From: Stenotrophomonas sp046736075
GTDB lineage: Bacteria > Pseudomonadota > Gammaproteobacteria > Xanthomonadales > Xanthomonadaceae
Length of the DNA: 64,000 bases
Direction of reading: 5' to 3'
Assembly: GCF_046736075.1 (NCBI RefSeq)
Contig: NZ_CP177163.1
Location: 4,340,001-4,404,000 of the forward strand
The translations under genes and the position numbers were made by a program. Below, piece after piece: positions 33,410 to 43,108 of the stretch. A model generated the notes under the pieces. The model did no database searches and had not been told where the DNA came from. It was given only the letters and a program-made list of their open reading frames with translations. The first letter of the stretch is position 1, and each line of letters opens with the position of its first letter.

Positions 33410-33867
33410 GCGGTTACCTTGACGATCGACAGGGGATGACGCTGGCCACCGAGGTAGTCGGCCACCACCTCCCACACCAGCGGGCTGCGCAGCCGCGCCG
33501 GGTCGGCGGCCAGCTCGGCCGGGGTCAGCCACAGCGCGCGCTCGATGCCGGCATCGAGCGGACGCGCCGGGTCATGCGCGACCGGGTCGGCGGCGTAGGC
33601 GAACCGCACGAACGGCGTGCCGTCCGGCGCGGTCCACTGGTAGGCCCCGACGAAATGGGTCAGGCGTACCTGCCAGCCGGTCTCCTCCAGGGTCTCGCGG
33701 ACCGCCGCCTCGGCGAGCGACTCGCCGGGCTCCAGGTGGCCGGCGGGCTGGTTGAGCACCGCCCGCCCGTCGATCCGCTCTTCCACCAGCAACAGGCGCC
33801 CGTCGCGGACCACGATCGTGGCCACGGTAACGTGGGGCGCCCAGCGCGGGTCCTGCACGGCCGTCAC
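33406..33867 (-). CDS. Nudix hydrolase (NudJ-like)
   Basis: The product has 153 residues from the GTG at 33867. The Nudix box reads GHLEPGESLAEAAVRETLEE followed by TGW and is complete. A cluster of this gene, mnmA and hflD with overlapping ends matches the NudJ (phosphatase on HMP-PP and nucleoside di/triphosphates) context, but substrate cannot be read from the sequence. The start lies 1 bp after the stop of the upstream YbjN-like gene. Confidence 0.87.
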   Translation of the reverse strand: MTAVQDPRWAPHVTVATIVVRDGRLLLVEERIDGRAVLNQPAGHLEPGESLAEAAVRETLEETGWQVRLTHFVGAYQWTAPDGTPFVRFAYAADPVAHDPARPLDAGIERALWLTPAELAADPARLRSPLVWEVVADYLGGQRHPLSIVKVTA

Positions 33868-33868
33868 C

Positions 33869-34333
33869 TCAGTAATCGTCCTTCTTGGTGAGCTCTTTCT
33901 CCATCGCATCGGCGGTGCGGATCGCCGCATCGATGGCGTCGCTCAGCGCGTCGGGCGAGGCGTTGGCGTCAACCTTGACCACGAACATGGCCAGCTCGCC
34001 CTGCTTCACCCAGCCGCCCATCTTGGCGTCCTGGGAGTCTTCGAGCAGGCGGTTGGCAACGGCGGCGGGGAACTGCTTGCCCGGGGAGGTATAACCCGGC
34101 GACCAGATCTCGCGGATCTTGTGGCTGCCGAATTCCTCGACCGCCGAGCGCACGTACACCAGCTGGCTGCGGCCGTCCTCGACATCGAAGACCAGCTTGT
34201 AGTCACCGTCGTCGTCGACTTCGTAGGTGTATTCCAGCTTGTCCAGGGTGGCGCCGACGACCTTGTCGGGGTCGGCTGCGTGGGCACCGAAGGCGGTGAC
34301 GGTGAGCAACAGCGCGGCTGCAGTCCTTTTCAT
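33869..34333 (-). CDS. Secreted YbjN-like protein
   Basis: The product has 154 residues with a signal peptide (MKRTAAALLLTVTAFGAHA) cleaved before ADPDK. The mature part (LEYTYEVDDDGDYKLVFDVE, then SQLVYVRSAVEEFGSHKIRE) resembles the YbjN fold, related to secretion-chaperone-like proteins. The ATG at 34333 is chosen because the signal peptide starts there. It lies 1 bp upstream of the Nudix start, but a periplasmic protein with that cluster has no obvious link. Function is not known. Confidence 0.7.
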   Translation of the reverse strand: MKRTAAALLLTVTAFGAHAADPDKVVGATLDKLEYTYEVDDDGDYKLVFDVEDGRSQLVYVRSAVEEFGSHKIREIWSPGYTSPGKQFPAAVANRLLEDSQDAKMGGWVKQGELAMFVVKVDANASPDALSDAIDAAIRTADAMEKELTKKDDY

Positions 34334-34416
34334 GACATTCCTGTGAAAGCGGGGGTGGGAAAGTGCAGATTGTGAAGGGCCACGGGGGGCAACGTCCAAT
34401 CCTGCGGGCAGGGCCC

Positions 34417-34422
34417 TATAAT
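34417..34422 (+). promoter_or_regulatory. Candidate -10 element of clpS, leaderless arrangement
   Basis: A perfect TATAAT ends 6 bp before the clpS ATG at 34429, which places the expected transcription start at or next to the A of the start codon. No ribosome binding site precedes the ATG. A -35 element is not obvious. Confidence 0.5.
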
Positions 34423-34428
34423 GGCCCG

Positions 34429-34761
34429 ATGCCACGAGAGCCTTCCCACGAACCCCACCACGACCACGGCGTGCTGCTTGAGCCTGCACGGCCGGAAGTC
34501 GCGCCGCCGCCGTTCTACCAGGTCATGCTGTTGAACGACGACTACACCCCCATGGATTTCGTGGTGACGGTGCTGCAGCATTTCTTCGCGATGGACCTGG
34601 ACAAGGCCACGCAGGTGATGCTCCACGTGCATACCCGCGGCCGCGGCGTCTGCGGGGTATTCACCCGCGAGGTGGCCGAGTCCAAGGTCGCCCAGGTCAA
34701 TGAATTCTCGCGCATGAACCAGCATCCGCTGCTGTGCACGATGGAAAAGACCGGCGGCTGA
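34429..34761 (+). CDS. clpS: ClpA adaptor protein ClpS
   Basis: N-end-rule adaptor, 110 residues, delivering substrates to ClpAP. The motif YQVMLLNDDYTPMDFVVTVL and the MLHVHTRGRGVCGVFTREVA segment are ClpS hallmarks. The aspartates of NDDYTPMDF and the histidine of MLHVH line the N-degron pocket. clpA lies downstream but is separated by a gene on the opposite strand. Confidence 0.96.
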   Translation: MPREPSHEPHHDHGVLLEPARPEVAPPPFYQVMLLNDDYTPMDFVVTVLQHFFAMDLDKATQVMLHVHTRGRGVCGVFTREVAESKVAQVNEFSRMNQHPLLCTMEKTGG

Positions 34762-34775
34762 TGCCGGGCTGGCGC

Positions 34776-35594
34776 TCAGGCGTCCGCAAGCCGCCGCAGC
34801 GCCAGTTCCGCCACCGTCAGGTCCACCGCCGCGTCGTCGCCATCGGCCAGGAACCACACCGCCGACAGGCCGGCGCTGGCCGCGATCCAGGCCAGCAGGC
34901 GCCGTCTGTCGATCCCGGCCAGGGCGCAGACCTGGGCAAGCCGGGCATCGAACACCGCCGGCTGCGTGGCCACGTGGATATCCGGCCCGCACAGGTCCGG
35001 GTTGCAGAAGAGCACCGTGTAGTCGAAGGCGCGATCGCCCAGCAGCCGCTTGGGGTCGATCGCCAGCCAGCCGCGTGGGCCGCCGTCGAGCACGTTGTCG
35101 TGGTGCAGGTCGCCATGCAGCGGGCGTAGCTCGATCTGGGCATCCAGCTGCCGGATCGCGAGTGATCTGCACTGTTCCAGCAATGGCGACAGTGGCAGCG
35201 ATGGCGCCAGCAGGTCGGCGAACCAGGTCTGCAGGGTCACCAGTTCCTCCGGTGGCGCCGCGCGCGGGGCGTGCAGCCGCGCCAGCACGCCGCACAGGAT
35301 CGCCGTGGCCGCCGCATCCCGCCCGTCCTGTGCCATGTGCCGCAGCGAGGTGCCCGGCACGGCGCGCTCCATCAGCAGCGCCTCGTCCTGCCACGCCAGC
35401 ACCCGCACCGCACCGTCGCCGTCCCACCAGCGCAGCAGGCGGTGGCCGTTCCGCTCCTCTGCGCACGTGCTCATCTTCAACATCGCCGGGGTTCCGTCGG
35501 GGAGGCGGACCGGCCACACACGGGCGTGGGGCGTGGCGATGACGTCGCCATCACGTGCAAGCTGCCATTTCGTGAGCTGAAGTTCGGGCATCAT
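34776..35594 (-). CDS. APH(6)-family aminoglycoside/hydroxyurea phosphotransferase
   Basis: The product has 272 residues and resembles streptomycin 6-kinases. The catalytic loop is RPLHGDLHHDNVLDG with the expected aspartate and asparagine, and AIDPKRLLGDRAFDY supplies the magnesium-binding aspartate. The first ATG pair (35594, 35591) is ambiguous. Chromosomal APH(6) enzymes are known from Stenotrophomonas and may be silent or natural-product directed. The gene lies convergent to clpS (14 bp gap) and divergent from clpA. GC content resembles the neighbours, so recent transfer is not indicated. Resistance is not shown by the sequence alone. Confidence 0.85.
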   Translation of the reverse strand: MMPELQLTKWQLARDGDVIATPHARVWPVRLPDGTPAMLKMSTCAEERNGHRLLRWWDGDGAVRVLAWQDEALLMERAVPGTSLRHMAQDGRDAAATAILCGVLARLHAPRAAPPEELVTLQTWFADLLAPSLPLSPLLEQCRSLAIRQLDAQIELRPLHGDLHHDNVLDGGPRGWLAIDPKRLLGDRAFDYTVLFCNPDLCGPDIHVATQPAVFDARLAQVCALAGIDRRRLLAWIAASAGLSAVWFLADGDDAAVDLTVAELALRRLADA

Positions 35595-35720
35595 GGGTCT
35601 CGCAGGCGGAGAAGGGCGATCGGTGGAGTGCTAACGCCATCTGAACGCACCGATCCGCTAGGGTGATGGAAATCGTGAAGGTTGGCCGCATATTGTTCCC
35701 AACTGCCGCCGGAGTTGATC

Positions 35721-38003
<2,283 letters not shown>

Positions 38004-38035
38004 GGGCCGCGCAACCGGCGGTCACCGGAAACCAG

Positions 38036-38066
38036 GAAGCCCCCGCTCTGCGGGGGCTTCTTTTTT
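38036..38066 (+). terminator. Rho-independent terminator of clpA
   Basis: GAAGCCCCCGC-TCT-GCGGGGGCTTC is followed by six T, 33 bp after the clpA stop. Confidence 0.93.
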
Positions 38067-38074
38067 CACGCGGC

Positions 38075-38443
38075 TCAGCGGCGGTTGCGCGCCTTGCGGG
38101 CGTAGCTCTCGGCGGAGATCGGCTCCAGCGAGGCGATCTCGCAGCTCTGCGTGCGGGTCTTCAGCACGCTGCCGGCGGCGCTGCACAGCTGGCCTTCCTG
38201 GCCGTTGGTCTCGAAGGTGAGCGTGGGGGAGATGGCGGCACTGTCGCAGCTGTTGCGGAAGTGCACGACGAAATGCTGGTCGGCATTGCGCAGCAGGATG
38301 CTGCGGCTGGCGCCGGCGCGCACCAACTGCTGGTCCGACGACAGGGTGATGCAGTCCGCGGGGGCGGATGCGGCGGTTTCGGCGGCCTGCGCCGGGGCGA
38401 TGGCGGCAAGGGCGAGCAGGGAGGAGGCGATCAGGGTCTTCAT
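38075..38443 (-). CDS. Small secreted protein, DUF6491-like
   Basis: The product has 122 residues from the ATG at 38443, where a signal peptide begins (MKTLIASSLLALAAIAPAQA). The mature part has cysteines in DCITLSSDQ, FRNSCDSAA, GQLCSAAG and TQSCEIA, likely forming two disulfides. The pattern resembles DUF6491 proteins common in Xanthomonadales, but this is by eye. It ends close to the clpA terminator, convergent to clpA. Function unknown. Confidence 0.7.
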   Translation of the reverse strand: MKTLIASSLLALAAIAPAQAAETAASAPADCITLSSDQQLVRAGASRSILLRNADQHFVVHFRNSCDSAAISPTLTFETNGQEGQLCSAAGSVLKTRTQSCEIASLEPISAESYARKARNRR

Positions 38444-38599
38444 GGCAGGGGCAGGGGTGGCGGTCCGGACTGGACCGACTGCCAGCATGCGCGACGTCCC
38501 GCCAGGGCGAATCTGCAGCAAGGCACGCTGACCGATGTCAGGGTGCGTACGGTCAGGGTGCCGCATGGCAGGGGGCGCTTTCCTGAATGGCGCCCACGC

Positions 38600-38626
38600 A
38601 AAAAGGCCAGCTCCCTGGCTGGCCTT
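38600..38626 (-). terminator. Rho-independent terminator of infA
   Basis: On the minus strand AAGGCCAGC-CAGGGA-GCTGGCCTT is followed by a T run, about 37 bp after the infA stop. Confidence 0.88.
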
Positions 38627-38663
38627 CTGGCGGGGCTTCTGTTGGGAAGCCGCCCCGAACCGC

Positions 38664-38882
38664 TTACTTCATGCGGTACGTGATGCGACCCTTGGTCAGG
38701 TCGTAGGGCGTCATTTCGACCTTGACACGGTCGCCCGTCAGGATGCGGATGTAGTTCTTGCGCATGCGGCCGGAGATGTGGGCGATGATTTCATGCCCAT
38801 TTTCCAGTCGGACGCGGAAAGTGGTGTTCGGCAGCGTCTCGCTGACGGTGCCTTCGAACTCGATGGAGTCGTCTTTCGACAT
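38664..38882 (-). CDS. infA: Translation initiation factor IF-1
   Basis: The product has 72 residues, the exact family length. It begins MSKDDSIEFEGTVSETLPNT, contains GHEIIAHISGRMRKNYIRIL, and ends DLTKGRITYRMK: an OB-fold protein of the 30S A site. The ATG at 38882 is chosen over the longer frame by homology. It lies downstream of aat on the same strand, an arrangement also seen in E. coli. Confidence 0.98.
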   Translation of the reverse strand: MSKDDSIEFEGTVSETLPNTTFRVRLENGHEIIAHISGRMRKNYIRILTGDRVKVEMTPYDLTKGRITYRMK

Positions 38883-38997
38883 GTAGTCCTGTGCAGTTCT
38901 GTAAACGGCCGAGCTGGCCTTAAGAGCGGGCATTTTACGCACTCTTCCCCGCGGATGCAAAGTTTGTGTTAATCACCCGCCAGACGCCCCAGCAGCC

Positions 38998-39732
38998 CTA
39001 CACCAGCGAAGAAGCCGCCAACACCCCAAACCGCTCCGTCCAGCCCCCCGGCGCCTCTGGCACCGTCACCTGCTCACGCACCACCTCCAGAAACCGCGCG
39101 CGCGGCCAATGCTCGGCGCCCATGCGCAGCAGGTGATCGTTCTCCACCTGCGCATCGATCAGTGGCCAGCCCCACAGCGCCAGCTGATGGGCGAGCCCGG
39201 CCAGGGCCACCTTGGAGCCACCGCTGGCCGCAGTGAACATGCTTTCGCCAAAGAACATCCGGCCGATGGCCACGCCATAGATGCCGCCGACCAGGTGCTC
39301 GCCGTCGAACACCTCGACCGAATGCGCGTGGCCCAGCCGGTGCAGGGCCACGTAGGCCTCCTGCATGGCGGCGGTGATCCAGGTGCCGTCCTGGCCCGGG
39401 CGCGGGCTGGCCGCGCAGGCGGCGATCACCGCGTCAAAGCAGGTGTCGGCGCGCAACTGCCAGGTGCTGCCGCGCAGCGTGCGGCGGAGCCGCGCAGACA
39501 GGTGGACCCCTTCCGGGCGGAACACCATGCGCGGGTCCGGCGACCACCACAGCAGCGGCTGGCCCTCGGAGAACCACGGAAACACCCCGCTGGCGTAGGC
39601 GTTGAGCAGGCGCACCGGGTGCAGGTCGCCGCCGATGGCCAGCAGGCCATCCGGCTCGTGCAGGGCGGTCTCGGCCGGCGGGAAGGGGGCGTCCGGGCGC
39701 GGGTCCAGCTGCCAGGGCAGGCGCCGGCTCAT
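38998..39732 (-). CDS. aat: Leucyl/phenylalanyl-tRNA-protein transferase
   Basis: Adds Leu or Phe to N-terminal Lys/Arg, creating N-degrons read by ClpS. The product has 244 residues. Typical motifs are GLLAIGGDLHPVRLLNAYAS, GVFPWFSEGQPLLWWSPDPR and GRMFFGESMFTAASGGSKVA. The ATG at 39732 overlaps the upstream stop (ATGA). It shares this window with clpS and clpA, its functional partners. Confidence 0.96.
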   Translation of the reverse strand: MSRRLPWQLDPRPDAPFPPAETALHEPDGLLAIGGDLHPVRLLNAYASGVFPWFSEGQPLLWWSPDPRMVFRPEGVHLSARLRRTLRGSTWQLRADTCFDAVIAACAASPRPGQDGTWITAAMQEAYVALHRLGHAHSVEVFDGEHLVGGIYGVAIGRMFFGESMFTAASGGSKVALAGLAHQLALWGWPLIDAQVENDHLLRMGAEHWPRARFLEVVREQVTVPEAPGGWTERFGVLAASSLV

Positions 39733-40856
39733 GCGCCGGGCACCTTGAACGGGCTGTGTGCGGCCAGCGTGCGCGCGTAGCCATCGACTTCGGCGCGCTC
39801 GTGCGCGCACCAGTCGGCCAGTGCGGCGGCGAAGGCCGGCTCGGCGATCCAGTGGTGGCTGTACACGCGCTGCGGCAGGAAGCCGCGCGCCAGCTTGTGC
39901 TCGCCCTGGGCGCCGGGCTCGAAGCGGGTCACGCCCTCGCGCAGGCAGTACTCGATCCCCTGGTAGTAGCAGGTCTCGAAATGCAGGCCGGGCAGGGTGG
40001 CGCCGCCCCAGTAGCGGCCGTACAGCGTGTCCGCCCCGCGCAGGCACAGTGCGCCGGCAATCGGGGTGCCGTCGTGCAGGGCCAGGAAAAGCACCAGCTG
40101 GCGCGGCAGCGCCTGGGCCAGGTGCTGCAGGAACGGCAGGGTCAGCGCCGGGGAGTTGCCGTATTCGGCGAAGGTCTGCAGGTAGAAGCCATGCATGGCC
40201 TGCAGGTCGTCCGCGCTGGCCTCGTCGCCGTGGACGATGCGATACGTGACGCCACTGCGGGCGAGCTTGGCGCGCTCCTGGCGGATGTTCTTGCGGTGCT
40301 TGTGGTCCATTGCCGCGAGGAAGTCCTCGAAACGGTGCCAGTCGCCCGGGTTGTGCCACTGGAACTGGATGTCTTCGCGGCGCATCCAGTCCGCGCCGAA
40401 CGCGGGGTTCTCCGCGTCGGGATGGAAGTTGAGGTGCGCCGAGGACCAGCCCCTGCGTCCCACCTCGGCGGTGAGCGCCTCCAGCAGGGCGGTGCGGTGT
40501 GCGTCGTCACGCGCCAACATGCGCGGCCCGGTCACCGGCGAGTACGGCACCGCGCCGAGCCACTTGGGGAAGTAATCGCGCCCGTGCTGCGCGTAGGCAT
40601 GCGCCCAGGCGTGGTCGAACACGAACTCGCCGTGCGAGTTGTCCTTGAGATAGCCGGGGATCGCGCCGACCAGCGTATCGCCGTCCCACAGGGTGAAGTG
40701 GCGCGGGCGCCAGCCCCATTCCGGGCGCAGGCAGCCATGCGCTTCCAGGCCGTGCAGGAAGGCGTGGGAAACAAACGGGTTGCGCCCATCGTGCAGGGCA
40801 TCCCAGGCGGCCGGGGAAACGTCGGACAGGCGGTGCAGGAAGCGGGGGTCGGGCAT
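39729..40856 (-). CDS. FemAB-like GNAT acyltransferase (DUF482-type)
   Basis: The product has 375 residues from the ATG at 40856 (MPDPRFLHRLSDVSPAAWDA). The fold resembles the peptidoglycan-associated FemAB-like/GNAT family: NPFVSHAFLHGLEAHGC near the N-terminus, KHRKNIRQERAKLARSG in the middle, and YYQGIEYCLREGVTRFEPGA near the end. Substrate is unknown. It is translationally coupled to aat, as in many proteobacteria, hinting at a link to amino-acyl transfer, which is inference. Confidence 0.82.
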   Translation of the reverse strand: MPDPRFLHRLSDVSPAAWDALHDGRNPFVSHAFLHGLEAHGCLRPEWGWRPRHFTLWDGDTLVGAIPGYLKDNSHGEFVFDHAWAHAYAQHGRDYFPKWLGAVPYSPVTGPRMLARDDAHRTALLEALTAEVGRRGWSSAHLNFHPDAENPAFGADWMRREDIQFQWHNPGDWHRFEDFLAAMDHKHRKNIRQERAKLARSGVTYRIVHGDEASADDLQAMHGFYLQTFAEYGNSPALTLPFLQHLAQALPRQLVLFLALHDGTPIAGALCLRGADTLYGRYWGGATLPGLHFETCYYQGIEYCLREGVTRFEPGAQGEHKLARGFLPQRVYSHHWIAEPAFAAALADWCAHERAEVDGYARTLAAHSPFKVPGA

Positions 40857-41047
40857 GTGGGAAGGATAGGGCAGAGCGATGGTGAGCGGGGTGTTGAGGG
40901 TGGGGCTATGCGTTTGGGGTTGGCGATTGAAACGCCGTTCGGCAGGCCGTCGTATTTGGGCGATAGCGCAGCGTTTGGCGCGATTGCGCGCGGCAGGCTG
41001 GAGGCGGTTCAGCAAAGTGCCTTCCACTCTCGTCGAAGGAAACGATC

Positions 41048-41476
41048 ATGGAAACCCTGGTTCATTGGCGACGGTTCGGTCTGGCTTTGCTGGTTCTTTG
41101 CGGTTGCCTTTCCCACGGGGCAGCTGCGCGCCAGGTTGGGCCATCAGAAGGTGTCGGGAGTGATGCGGCGCTGGATCTGCTGCTCACCCGTGAGGCGCAG
41201 CGTCTTCTTGACCTGGACAGGATGGAGCAATCGCTGCCGACGAATGTGACCGTCACTGCCCGGGCGGATATTGCGGGCAGGCGCCTCATCATCGATTTTG
41301 GCCCGGGATTCCTGCCCGCTGAAGACGATGGCTCCACCGAGGAGGTGGTGCAGGATATCCGTGGTTCGGTTCGGTATTACATGGAGCGGGCTGTCCTCGA
41401 GGAAGTGCAGGTTGACATCCTGTACGAGGGGCTGCCGCTCCATCGCCACTTCCCTTCACCGAGGCAGAGGGTATGA
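41048..41476 (+). CDS. Small secreted protein of unknown function
   Basis: The product has 142 residues. A signal peptide (about 1-27: WRRFGLALLVLCGCLSHGAA) is followed by a mature part with LDLLLTREAQRLLDLDRMEQ and a beta-rich segment ending near YEGLPLHRHFPSP. A GGAAACGATC stretch precedes the ATG. A cysteine pattern in the signal (LCGC) could be read as a lipobox, but it is poor. No family is recognised. Its stop overlaps the start of the next gene (ATGA), so the two are probably co-translated. Confidence 0.68.
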   Translation: METLVHWRRFGLALLVLCGCLSHGAAARQVGPSEGVGSDAALDLLLTREAQRLLDLDRMEQSLPTNVTVTARADIAGRRLIIDFGPGFLPAEDDGSTEEVVQDIRGSVRYYMERAVLEEVQVDILYEGLPLHRHFPSPRQRV

Positions 41477-41742
41477 AGACTTCCCGGTTCGACGTGCCGT
41501 TCGAGGGCTACCCGCAGTACCCGTTGCGTATCGTGACCCGCAATGTGGGGTGCCCGCCGGGCTGGGTGTGCAGGGACAATGAGGTCGCCGTGGATGCGCC
41601 CCAGTCCACCCCGCTCAAGATCGCACTGGTCTGCAACAACGCCGGTTCGGCGCCGCTGTTATGGGAGACCTCGCTGGTCGACGATGACGGGGTCACATCG
41701 GTGCCGGTCCGGCATTGGCAGCAGTGCATCCGCAGTTCGTAG
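41473..41742 (+). CDS. Small cysteine-containing protein of unknown function
   Basis: The product has 89 residues and starts MKTSRFDVPFEGYPQYPLRI. It has four cysteines (VGCPPGWVC, LVCNNA, QQCIRSS) but no signal peptide, which is odd for a likely disulfide protein. Coupling to the secreted protein upstream suggests a common process. A frameshift-split single gene is an alternative, but the ATGA overlap argues for two genes. No family recognised. Confidence 0.6.
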   Translation: MKTSRFDVPFEGYPQYPLRIVTRNVGCPPGWVCRDNEVAVDAPQSTPLKIALVCNNAGSAPLLWETSLVDDDGVTSVPVRHWQQCIRSS

Positions 41743-41814
41743 CCGTTGCTGGCCCGCGTCGCAGGGGTGCCGGGCCGGCGTTTGGCCCCGGCCGGCTTGG
41801 CTGTAGTCAATAAC

Positions 41815-41842
41815 AAAAAGGCCGGCGCATTGCGCCGGCCTT
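41815..41842 (-). terminator. Rho-independent terminator of trxB
   Basis: On the minus strand AAGGCCGGCGC-AAT-GCGCCGGCCTT leads into a T run, 27 bp after the trxB stop. Confidence 0.9.
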
Positions 41843-41868
41843 CAGCTGCTGCGTCGGTGCTGCCAGGA

Positions 41869-42840
41869 TCAGCCCAGGTCGCCCTTCGCATCCAGGTAGC
41901 GCTCGGCGTCCAGTGCGGCCATGCAGCCGAAGCCGGCCGAGGTGATCGCCTGGCGGTAATGCTGGTCGGCGACGTCGCCGGCGGCGAACACGCCTTCCAC
42001 CGAGGTCTGGGTGGCGTTGCCGCCCAGGCCCGAACGGATGTCCAGGTAGCCGTTGTTCATGCTCAGCTGGCCGTCGAACAGGCTGGTGTTGGGGTGGTGG
42101 CCGATCGCCACGAAGAAGCCATGCGCCTCGATGTCGCGGGTACTGCCGTCCAGCGTGGACTTCACGCGCACGCCGGTGACGCCGGCATCGTTGCCCAGCA
42201 CTTCGTCGACCTGGTGGTGCCACACGGTCTCGATCTTGCCGGCGGCCACCTTGGCGAACAGCTTGTCCTGCATGATCTTCTCCGCCTTGAGGGTGTCACG
42301 GCGGTGGATCAGGTAGACCTTGCGGGCGATGTTGGACAGGTACAGCGCCTCTTCCACGGCGGTGTTGCCGCCACCGACCACGACCACGTCCTGGTCGCGG
42401 TAGAAGAAGCCGTCGCAGGTGGCGCACGCCGACACGCCGCGGCCCTTGAAGGCCTCTTCGCTCGGAATGCCCAGGTACTTGGCCGTAGCGCCGGTGGCGA
42501 TGATCAGGGCGTCGCAGGTGTACTCGGCGCTGTCACCGATCAGCGTGAACGGGCGCTTGGACAGGTCGGCGGTGTGGATGTGATCGAAGATCACCTCGGT
42601 CTCGAAGCGCTCGGCGTGCGCCTGCATGCGCGCCATCAGGTCCGGGCCCATCAGGCCATGCGCATCGCCCGGCCAGTTGTCCACTTCCGTGGTGGTCATC
42701 AGCTGGCCGCCCTGCTGCAGGCCGGTGATCACTACCGGCTTGAGGTTGGCGCGGGCGGCGTAGACGGCGGCCGTCCAGCCGGCGGGGCCGGAACCGAGGA
42801 TGACGAGCTTCTGGTGGCGGGAGGGCGTGGAATTGCTCAT
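41869..42840 (-). CDS. trxB: Thioredoxin reductase TrxB
   Basis: NADPH-dependent flavoenzyme, 323 residues. The FAD site is LVILGSGPAGWTAAVYAARA, the redox pair is in VSACATCDGFFY (CATC), the NADPH site is VVVVGGGNTAVEEALYL, and the C-terminal FAD motif is VEGVFAAGDVAD. The ATG at 42840 (MSNSTPSRHQKLVIL) is chosen; the longer frame has no homology. It is divergent from ftsK across 268 bp in which no gene is seen. Confidence 0.97.
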   Translation of the reverse strand: MSNSTPSRHQKLVILGSGPAGWTAAVYAARANLKPVVITGLQQGGQLMTTTEVDNWPGDAHGLMGPDLMARMQAHAERFETEVIFDHIHTADLSKRPFTLIGDSAEYTCDALIIATGATAKYLGIPSEEAFKGRGVSACATCDGFFYRDQDVVVVGGGNTAVEEALYLSNIARKVYLIHRRDTLKAEKIMQDKLFAKVAAGKIETVWHHQVDEVLGNDAGVTGVRVKSTLDGSTRDIEAHGFFVAIGHHPNTSLFDGQLSMNNGYLDIRSGLGGNATQTSVEGVFAAGDVADQHYRQAITSAGFGCMAALDAERYLDAKGDLG

Positions 42841-43108
42841 GTAGACTCGCGTTGAGGTGATGGGACGGTGCGCGGGCGGTGATTGCCTGGCGTCCGTGGC
42901 ACGCCATAGAGTGGCGGCAGGGGCGGGGCGATTCAAGGCGGCCGGTGGAACGGCGCGGGCCAGCGAAGGCGCCATCCCTGCCCAGCGCCGGGGTTTTGAC
43001 GGTCCGAGTGCCGTTCCGACGTGCCGACCCGGGGTTGGCACCTATCGACAGGGCGGTGAGTCGTTTATTATCAAGCACTAACAGTGCATTCCCAAGGTCT
43101 GGTCTAAG

